Below are positions 45,701-56,500 of a stretch of 64,000 nt of DNA, piece after piece. A program made the position numbers and the translations under genes. How positions within the stretch are numbered: position 1 is the stretch's first letter; the number at the start of each line of letters is the position of its first letter. Source of the DNA: Tridacna crocea. Its lineage: Eukaryota; Mollusca; Bivalvia; Cardiida; Cardiidae. The stretch lies in the NCBI GenBank assembly GCA_943736015.1, contig OX031057.1:54327001-54391000 (forward strand), written 5' to 3'. The notes below the pieces were generated by a model. It had not been told where the DNA came from. It was given only the letters and a program-made list of their open reading frames with translations, and searched no databases.

Positions 45701-48700
45701 TTCTTTACTTCCATAAATGTTGACCAGCATACTTATAATGTCGGAAGCCCTCCGTGATTTGGATCCTGTTGCTAAAAATTACAAAGAAAATTCAACCCAG
45801 ATTTAAAAGGAAAATTAGTTAAAAATTGACAACTACACATGGAGGCCAAAATGAAGAGATGGGACTTCTTCAGAGAAAGGAAAAAAAAAAAAACTGAAAA
45901 AAAAAAAAAAAAAAACTGGATTTTAGCAACGTGTTCTAACTATAATATCCCCATATTTACCACACTACAAATTTGGACCTATCCTTTTCGAAGGCATAGT
46001 GAGATGACAATTATTATTATACAGTGGAAAACTCTGGTTACCAAGATTTTTTTCCTTATCCCACAATGTATTTAACTTGTAACCATACCATCCTGATTTC
46101 TAACAGCCCTTAAGAAAATGGCTTTTGAAAACATTATCGGCAAAGAAGAAAATGCTGGCAAACAGCGTTTTCTCCTTTTCCCACAATGTTTTCTTGCCTT
46201 CCAGAGACAAATTTTGATTTTTGAGTAGCATTTACTTTATCATCTACCAAACCTTTCAATTTGGAAAAGTCCAAAACTTTGTTGTTTGGTAAAGAGATAA
46301 AACTTTTTTTAGGGTTGTTAAAACACAAGATTCTCTAGCACAGGACAAATGATTTTTGTGCATGAAAAATCACTAACTTTACACAGATATTCAGATATAT
46401 GAATTCCTCAATTTCTTTCTATATACCTAATTTTCTGTAACTTTTTGAGGTCAGTATCTCCTAAAAAAATCTACAGTACAGTAAAATAGTGATAATTAAC
46501 ATGAATTGTTTTCAATGCACAACCTTGTAATGAAAGAAGTAATAGTTTCTCACAGGAAATTTCTACTTTCACCACAATGTTATAAGGAGTTATCTGCTGC
46601 ATGGTGCACAATAATGTCCACAACTTGAAATAAGAAAATCCATCCATGACATCTCAAAAACTTTACCTGGGTCTGCATCTACCGGATCTGGCATCCATTT
46701 TTCCCAATCTTCGTCCTCTTCATCATCATGACTACATTCGTCTAACAATGGCTGACCTTTCACTAACTCCTCTAACAGTTCATTACTTCCGTCATCTGTT
46801 AGATTTGAAACTATGCATCGAACTGTGTCCTCTCTGCATCTGTAATCCCGTATTACACTCATGGGTTAACACTTTACCACACAATATTGAGTTTTGCAAA
46901 ACATTGCAAGAATAGGAGAAAATGCTGGTAACCAGTACTTTCTTTTCCTACAAAGTCTTCTACCCTTTAATGAGCAACTTACATTAGTTGAGCTATATTT
47001 AATTTGTTCTTTGCAAATGCTTTAAATATTGAAAATTCATTAAGTAAAGAAATAAATCTTTACCAAACAACAAAGTTTTAGACTGTCCAAATTGCAGACA
47101 ACAAACTAAACACAACTCAAAAAGTAAAATCTCTTTTGAGAAGGGCAGAAAACAATGAAAGAAAAGGAGAAAATGCTGTTTACCAGCCTTTTCTCCTCTT
47201 TCTACAAACTTTTCAAAAACTTCTCCCTCAGGGAAGTTTTCCCAGAACTTTTCCACACAATCAGTTTCAATGTGTTTTACCTCTTTCAATCAGTTTTGGT
47301 TTGTTGTTTGTATTTAGTTTGGTAAGGTTAACCCTTTTATCCCACACAGTCTTAATTTTCAACAACCCTGACAGAGACAGGCTTACTAAAACACTATGAG
47401 AAAAGAAGGAAATGCTGGTAACCAGCATTTTCTGCCTTTTTTTTTCACAATACTTCTTTCCTTTCACAAACATAATTATCTCATAACTTTGGCCACTTTC
47501 AACTCTTTACCAAGTAATAATTATCTCATAATTTTGGCCAATTTACCTCTTTACCGAGCGAAAAAATTTTACTTGTCCGAATTGAAAGCATTTGCAGACA
47601 ATAAAATAAATGCGACTCAAAAATTGATGCTTGATTTTAGAAGAGTAGAAACCATTGTAGGAAAATGTGGGTTATCAGCATTTTCTCCTTTTTCAACAAT
47701 GTTTTCAGAAGGCCTCTTCATCTGGGTTGTAAAAACCAGGGATTGTTCGGTAAAGGGTTAACCCTTTAACATTTTCCCAAACGGCAAATTTTGGACTGGA
47801 CCAAATTCAAAGCATTTTGAAGATGACAAATTAACAGTTGCTAAAAGGATGATTTTTCTATATGATAGGGTAGAAAACATTGTGGGAAAAGGAGAACATG
47901 CTGGTTACCAGCATTTTCTCCTTTTCCAACAATGTTTTCAAAAGGCTTCTATTCCTGAACCGTAAAAACCAGGGCTTGTTTGAGAAAGGGTTAAAACGTC
48001 ATCTCCAAGAGCTTTCAATGCAGAGGAGTCTAACATTTTTGCTGTTTAATGAAACCATTATAAAGTCAAACTCAGCAGCTTGGCCAGTAGCATACAGGGT
48101 TTGGAACCCTGGGGTCACTGGTTTGATACCTAGCCTTGCAAGATACTTTCCAGGGACTCATTCCTTATATGTGATATGTTAAGTACCAATGTAATATGTG
48201 AAGTACCAATGAGAGAAACTGAAGGAACCATGCATAAGTGCTCTGGTTTCTGCAATATGACTGAAGCTAGATTTTTATATGCATTTTTTTTCTGACTGGT
48301 ATTTACCTGAGATATTTTCTGACTGGTTCACAAACTAATTCTAAAATAACTCCAGCTGGGTCTAATGTTCTTAAAGCTCTGATGGCTGAAATGTAAGCTG
48401 TCAAAATGTCTGCTGTGTTCACACCTGGTGAAAAAAAAATCAACCAATTCAAAACCAAACTAAAACATAGTATTTGAAAAAGCTGCAGTTAGCATTAACA
48501 AAGTAAATCTTTACCGCATAATCCCAAAACAAAGAAGAAAACATTAGAAAACATTGGGGGAAAAGCAGAAAATGCTGTTCAACAGCATTTTCTGCAGTTC
48601 CCCAAATGTTTTCCAATTTTTTTTTCAGAATCACATTTCAGTATTACAGATACATTTTTTTGTTTTTATCTACAAACACTCTCAATTTGGACAAATCAAA

Positions 48701-50487
48701 ATTTTTTGTCTGTTGTTAAAGAGTTACAGGGAAAATATGAAACATAAATATTATCCAATTATTTTACTGCCATATTCGGTGACCACAAATAAGAACAACA
48801 TGAATAAAGATGAAACAATACAAGCAAACAAGGATGTCATGAGGTATGATGCCACTGAATGTGTTTGTATATCAGGTGGCGATGTCCTACTCGGAAATAT
48901 GTACAGTTCTGCTGGTGATATATAGGATTTTAATCAGGCCATTTGATTCAAAACTAACAAGCAATTTCGTTGAAATGACATCCCCCGCCGAAAAAGACCT
49001 TTTTTGATACAAACGTATAAAGAAGTCCCCTTTTTCCATGATATAGAGATAAATTGCAAAACCCTGACAACATGTGCTAGGTTGCATGATCTGTGAAAAT
49101 CTCGTCCAGATCTGTTGAGATATGTCCAGTAATTAAAGAGATACAGGTTAAAAATTAAATTATAACATGAAGCCCCCTTATTCCATGATGCTGCTACAAA
49201 TCCCAAAACCTTGACAATATGCCGTAGGTCACATGATCATGAGAAAATTCCATCCAAATCTGCCAAGAAATGTGGGAGGTATTGTGTTAGGTCACATGAT
49301 AATGTAAAAATTCCATACAAATCTGCCAAATGTGGGAGGAGTTGCCTTCCCAAGAAATAGAATGAAATAAAACATGAAGCCCCCTTTTTTCATGACGCAA
49401 CCACAAACTGCAAAACGTTGAGAATAAGTGATAGGTCAGATGATAAGAAACATTCTGTGAAAATTCTATTAATTTCTGTCAAGAAATATGGGACGAGTTG
49501 CATTCACAAGATATAAAATGATATAAAACATGAAGCCCCCTTTTTTCATGACGCAGCTACAAATAGTAAAACCTTGAGAATATGCGATAGGTCAAATGAT
49601 GAGAAGCAATCTGTGAAAATTCATTTCAATTCTGTCAAGAAATATAGGATGAGTTGCATTCACAAGAAATAAAATGAAATAAAACATGAAGCCCCCTTTT
49701 TTCATGACGCAGCTACAAATTGCAAAATGTTGACAATATGCAATAGGTCACATGACAAAAAATATTCTGTCAAAACTGCATTCAATTCCTTCAAGAAATG
49801 TGGAAGGAGTTGCCTTCACAAGAAATGGAATGAAACATAACATGAAACCCCCTTTTTCCATGACACCTTATTACAAAAACAAGGGCAAATAACTGTGGTA
49901 TTGCACGGTCAACGTAGGTGAAACTTCTTTTCCTGCATTTCCTAATGGAGGTTGACAGATGTGACAAGTTCAATGTAAAAACCTTGTATAGTTTTGAAGA
50001 GAAGACTCCAAACATCAAAAGTGTACTTAAGTGTTACTTAAGTGAAACTTAAAATCGCTCCCAGTCGGCCATTTTGCATCGAATAAAAAAAACAAAAAAA
50101 GTGTCTCGGGAGAATGGGTCATTGTACATGTGTATAAAGTTTCACGAAATTCCGTCCAATGGTATTGGAGATATTTGCCGGGACAGACGGATGGACGGAC
50201 AACGCTAAAACTATATCCCTCCGCCTACTGCGGGGGATAATAAAAACATAAAAGTCACAAACTATAGTCTTTGTAGATTATCTGTCAAATCTGTCAATCT
50301 CCAAACAATGTCTGGCACAATCTATCTAAATGAAAGGCCAAGCTCAAACTTTTTGCACATAGTGAATTGTTAGGGGCAAACAATTTCATGAATGGCAAAA
50401 TGGTTTGGGTTGAGGATTTACAGTCTCTCTCTCTCTCTATATATATGACGAGTTGCATTCACAAGAATGTATCACTCACTCTCACTC

Positions 50488-50536
<49 letters not shown>

Positions 50537-53500
50537 GTGGTAAAGTCCTTACATAAGACACTACAGAGGCCTGAGTCAAATACTGGTAAGACCCTGAAAA
50601 CTTAGGAATAAGTGTGCTGATGCTATCATATGACTGAAGATACTATAGAAATTGGCAAAAAATACCATTCAAACAAACTAGCAAATAAACAAACGAAGTT
50701 CTCACCTGGATGTAACAGTCTGGTTTCTAGAGAAGACTTTAATGTACTGACTAGCTTTGCTCTCATGTCTGTCTTTTCTAAACACATCTTTAAATCTAAT
50801 ATGGCAGGCTCTGACTCAGGGAATTCTACAAAAAATATCTTTCTACACATAATACAATCCTTTGTCATAATTCTTTATCAAATGACAAAATTTTAGACTG
50901 GTCCAAATTGAAAGCATTTGCAGACAACAAAATAAAGTTGGCTCACATAAAGGAATTTGTATTTGAAAGGGTGGAAACATTGTAGGAAAAGGATCATTTT
51001 CTGCTTCTCCCACAATGTGTTCAAAGTCCATTTCCTCTGAGTTGTTGAAACTTGGGATTGTATGGTATAGGGTTAACTCCTTAGCAAATAATCTTGACAA
51101 CCCAGGGGAAGATGCCTTCCGAAAAACATTGTGGGAAAAGAAGAAAATGATAGTATTATTAATCATTATCTTCTTTCCCCACTGTTTTCTACCTTCTGAA
51201 AGTAAAGTTTTATGTTTCGAGTGACATTTGATATGTTGTCTGTATATGCTTTCCAAAACACATAAGAGGAGTAGTGTAAAATTAAAGACCCTGACCAATG
51301 TGGATTTTGAAAACATTGTTTGAATAGGAGTAAACCTGTATTTTCTTTTATTCACACAATATTTTCTACCCTTTCAAGGACAAATCACATAAACTGAGCC
51401 ATATTAAAGATGTCATCTGCAAATGCTATCAATAGGAAAAAGTCTAAAATTTTGTAATCCATTACATTTGTCCTGCTGTCCTACATTTTGTCGAACTGCT
51501 TCTTTAAGGTGGCATTGTCTTGATACACATCCAATTTTTCTATGTTAAGGGTAGAAAACTTTGAGGAAAAAAGGAGAAAATGCTACATATTATCATTTTT
51601 TTCCTCTTCCTACTTTGTTCTCAAGAGCCATTTTTTTCACAGAATAGTTTAGTAAAGAGTTTAGATTCCAAGATAGCAAAACTTGTCATAAATACTTACC
51701 TATGATAATGTTAAAAAGCTGACTGATTTGAACACTGGCATAGGTCTCTGACAAGAAATGTTGTAGTCTGCCCTTAAAACCCTCAATGCAGTCTGACCCA
51801 ATATTGGTTCGGTTGCTAGAGTAAACCAGTTTTAACCAACCTAGCACTTTGGTCTCTAACCACTGAAAAAAAAGTTGTATTTTTTTTCTGTTTATTCTTG
51901 TACTGAGAAGGATAGAATTTTGACCCTTTACCAAACAATCCCTGGTTTTTACAACTGACCCCCAGGAAGAAGCCTTCTGAAAACACTATGGGAAAAGGAG
52001 AAAATGCTGGAAACCAGCATTTTCTCCTTTTCCCACAATGTTTTCTACTCTTCCAAACTCAAGCTTTCCACTTTCAAATGCTTTCAACTTAGACCTGACT
52101 AAGGTTTTGTCATTTGGTAAAGAGTTAAACAACGCAATAAGTTAAAATCTAAAAAATAAAACATGTTTGATAAGGTTAAACCCTTACCATAAGATGACGA
52201 CTTTTAATACCCTGGGAAAGAAGCCTTTTGAAAACAATGTTGGAAAAGGATAAAATGCTGGTAAGCAGCATTTTCTCCTTTTTCCACAATGTTTTCTACC
52301 CTTAACAAAGAAAAATTGCACCATTTGAGTCACAATGAAATTGTCGTTTGCCAATGGTTTCAATTTGGACAAGGCTAAAATTTTGTTGTCTGCTAAGGGG
52401 TTAAGAAGGGCCAGTAATACTTACATTTTCTAAAGTATCAAGATAAGCTGTCTCAAAATTGCCTTTACAGGTGGTTTCTACATGTTTCTGGATCTGATCA
52501 TGAACAAGGGACGTAACTGATGTACCTGACACTTGTTCTAACACTCCAGTCTCATCTCTGGAAAACAACAATAGCTAGTCAATGTAAATGATGTATATAC
52601 ATACATGATATATCAAAAGATTTCAATAACATTGAACAAAAGGGAACTTGTAACCAAAAAACAGCATGCTTTCCTCCAATGTTTTCTATACAGCTTTTTC
52701 TCTAATGTTTCCATAAAATTCAAGGCTAGCATATACTGTATACTCAAATGTCTCTTGGGTTCTGGAGTGGCTTAGTGATAAAGGTATAGGAATACAAATT
52801 TAAACTAGAGGCGCTTGAGCGCCTGTATCACTCCACAGGCCTGATTTTTCTGTAATGGTGAAGAGAAGTTTTTAACAATTACCATTCATTCCTGCATTTT
52901 AGGTGACTGAAGAAAAAAAGCTATGAAAAACATTGCGAGAAAAGAAGAAAATAATGGTAACCTGCATTTTCTTAGTTTTCCACAATAATTTCTACCCTTT
53001 TTGATACAAGTTTTACTAATTTGAAGATATATTATGTTGTCTGCAACATCTTTCAATTATGACCAGTTATACAAATTTTATCTTCTGGTTATAGTTAAAG
53101 AGGGTCTTGTCACAAACCATTTTGGGTGGGGAAACATCAAAATAGAGAAAATATGTACTGTAGCAATTGTTTTATTGAAGTTGCAGGATCAGTTTGATTG
53201 GATAATAAAATGCCTTATCACAACAGTAAAGCCCTGTCCCTCTTTGAACTAGGTCACCAGTAGGTCAACTAACCTTTACCAGAACTAATAAAAGTGCAGA
53301 GGGTCTCTTGTTTTATAAGAAAAGGACTATATATTATGTAAAGCAACCCTCTTTAACCCTTTACAAAATGACAAAATTTGGGATGTGACCAAACTGAAAA
53401 TATTTGCAGACAACAAATTAAACATTGATGAAATGATGGTTTCTCTCTTTGATACAGTAGAAAACACTGAGGGAAAAGCAGAAAATGCTGATTACCAGCA

Positions 53501-56500
53501 TTTTCTCCTTTTCCTAGTGTGTTTTCCAAAGACTTCTTCTTTAGGGTTGTTAGAGGTTGGGAGTGTGTGGTAGAGACTTACCACCAAAGGAACTTACCTA
53601 CAATACAACAATGAAATCCAACGAATAACTTGAGAGAAGAAATTTTGCAAAGATTTCACTTCATACCATAAAAAGAAAAATGAGTCTCCTATAAAAGCCA
53701 TGTTTTTTGACAGATCTTTTTTTTTTTTTTTTTAAGGAATTCTGTAGACCTCTATCTAAGGATCATTCCTGCAAAATAATAATGCTTTTCAATAAGCGGT
53801 TTGGGAGGAGAAGATTTTTAAAGGTTTTTTACTTTGGTTGCCATGGCAACCAGAATTCTTCATGGAACACAATTATTTCAAGGAATTTGAATGAGGACCA
53901 CCTAAGGAACATTCCTGTGAAATTTCGTAAAAATCCAATGAATAGTTTCTGAGGAGAAGTTTTTTAAAGAAAAAGTTTACGGACGCATGCACGGACGGAC
54001 GCACGACGGACACAACGCCATGACAATAGCTCGCTGGCCTTCGGCCAGTGGAGCTAAAAAAAACCCAATGTTTCATGCTCAGTGGAGCTAGGCAGCATTC
54101 TATGGGGATGTCCTCAAGCGTAGATCCCCTAGCATAGTATATGTAAACATATCGCACACATAAATAAGGGAGTTGTTGCAGTGATCAGTGACAGTAACAA
54201 TTTAGAAATCTGCATTAAACACCAGTGAGTCGGTAGGTCAGTCTGTGGGTTGGTCAGTAAGTCAATAAAATGTGTCTGCTTTGTGTAACTTTTATCAAAA
54301 TTAGCCGCAACAAGAGTAGTTTAACCCTGACCAAACAACCCCTTATTTATAGGACCCTAAAGAAGATGACTTTTTAAACATTGCGGGAAAAGGAGAAAAA
54401 CGATGGTAACCAACATTTAATTGTTTTCCCAGATTGTTTTTTCTACTTTTCCAAAAGCACATTAAATCATTGTTGAAATAAACTCACAGCTGTTTATTAA
54501 TTCTATGAAATCTCTCCATAATCTGTCCACATTTACACAGTTCTGTGTCCTCTCCACAAGCCAGGCATTCATTGCCATCTTCCTCATCATCATCTGAAAC
54601 AAAAACAACAAAATGCACAGGCATTTGAAGCTCAGTTAGTTTATCATAGAACACTGACATTTCATTGGTCCATCATCAGCACTGTTACCAAAAAAAAAAC
54701 CACACTGAAACTTCCAATCTGTATTGTATATAATACATGTAAATCAAGGTGTGCTACGAAGTTGGAGAAAAGTTTACCTCTGTCCCTTTTGAAAGAAACT
54801 AGTTCACCAAAACCAGAAAGGGTGACTTCAACAACCCTGAAAATGGGTTCAGATATGACCTCCAAAGGATTCAAAAGACTCTTGCAACAAAGCTAAAAAG
54901 CATTTACATTGATCTCATGTCATGATTATACAACATAGAGGAGATGCACCAATATGTATCTTCAGAAACAAATCTACAGCATAAGACTTTGAAAACAATC
55001 TGGCATAACAGTTTAACCCCTTACCACACAATGCCTACTTTTAACACCCTTTCAATGCCCCTGGAAAAGAAAGCTTTCAAAAACAATATTGGAAAAGGAG
55101 AAAATGCTGGTTTTCTCCCTTTCCAACATTGTTTTCTATGCTGTCTAAGAAACATTGCACCATTTGCGCTGCACTGAAATTGTCATCTGCAAATGCTTTC
55201 AATTTGAACAAAGCTAAAATTTTGTCATCTGGTAAAGGATTAAGTCTATATTAGTTCACTCTTTACCAAGCAGCAGAATTTAAGAATTTTCCAAATTGGA
55301 AGGCTCTCCAGTCGACAAATAAAAATACAGCTCAAAGGATGGATATAATTGATTCTGACTGGATAGAAAACATTGTTGGAAAAGAGGAAATGCTTGTTTT
55401 CAATAAAGAGATAGGTTTGCATGCTTTCAATATGCACCTGAAAACATGTCTAAAGATCTGCTTTGTAGTAAAAACTATCGAATTATACATCTACCTTGCT
55501 CATTACTGCTATTCAGATGGTGAAATACTTTAAAAGCTTGAGAGTAAAAGCTTTCCACTGCCTCTCTAAACTGTTTGGTCACTCTGTAGAACACGATAGC
55601 TTTGAACAATATCACCATAACATCAGAAACATGTTGAACTCCACAGAACGCAAGCATAGAATAGTTTCTGTTGATTTCTCTCGGTAAATCCTCCACTAAT
55701 TGAATGCAAGGTTTGTAATCCTCTGAGATCTAAAAACAGAGAGCCTTAACTCTTTACCAAAAGACAAATTTTTGAAACATTGTTAAAAAAAAAAGCAACT
55801 GCTGGTAACCAGCATTTTCTCCTTTTTTCACATTGCTTTATACCCTTCCAAAACTAATTTTCAGTTCTTGATTCTGTCATCTACAAATGTTTATTTGATT
55901 TGGACACATCTAAAATTTTGTTGCCTGATAAAGAGTTAAACCCAATGTTTTATTGCACTGATGACTCTTTACCAAACAATTGTGCATTGTTATGCCTCTG
56001 ACAAAGAGGCTTTTGAAAGTGCAGGGGGGGGGGAGGCAAAAATGTGCATAACCAGCATTGTGTCCCTTTCTTCACAATGTTTTATACCTGTCTCAAGTAC
56101 AAATCTCATAATCTGAGCTATATTGGTCATCTGCAAATTCACTGAGAAGTCTAAAGACTTCTTCTGCCTGATAACGATTGAATTTTAACATGATAGGGCA
56201 TTTCTATGGTATCTCTAATTGACCCTAAATAACAGCAAGGATGAAGCTGTTTCTTATGGGTATATGACACCTTTTGATAGCATAGAAAAGATTGTGACAA
56301 AAGGTGAAATTGCTCATCACGAGCAATGTCACCTTTTGCCACAATGTTTTCCAAAGGCTCCTACAAAAATGCATAACTAGAGGTGCTTGAGCGCCTGTAT
56401 TGCTCCACAGGCCTGATTTTTCTGTAACGGTGAAGAGCAGTTTTTAACAATTACCATTCATTCCAGCATTTTAGGTCTCTAAAGAAAAAAAAGCTATGAA

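Larger units (their letters stand above)
52804..54056 (+). mobile_element. Helitron-like non-autonomous element, copy 1
   Basis: It starts ACTAGAGGCGCTTGAGCGCC (a 5' hairpin) and ends with CTGGCCTTCGGCCAG hairpin, GTGGAG and CTAA, preceded by repeated acggacg words. The 3' hairpin followed by CTAA fits Helitron-type ends (CTRR). It carries MITE copies at 52905-53098 and 53353-53581 and is about 90% similar by eye to 56374-57723. Confidence 0.78.

Noticed and set aside
50843..51355. 170-codon ORF on the - strand
   Set aside because: It crosses several MITE remnants and the ANAPC2 exon 7 upstream intron; no conserved motif.
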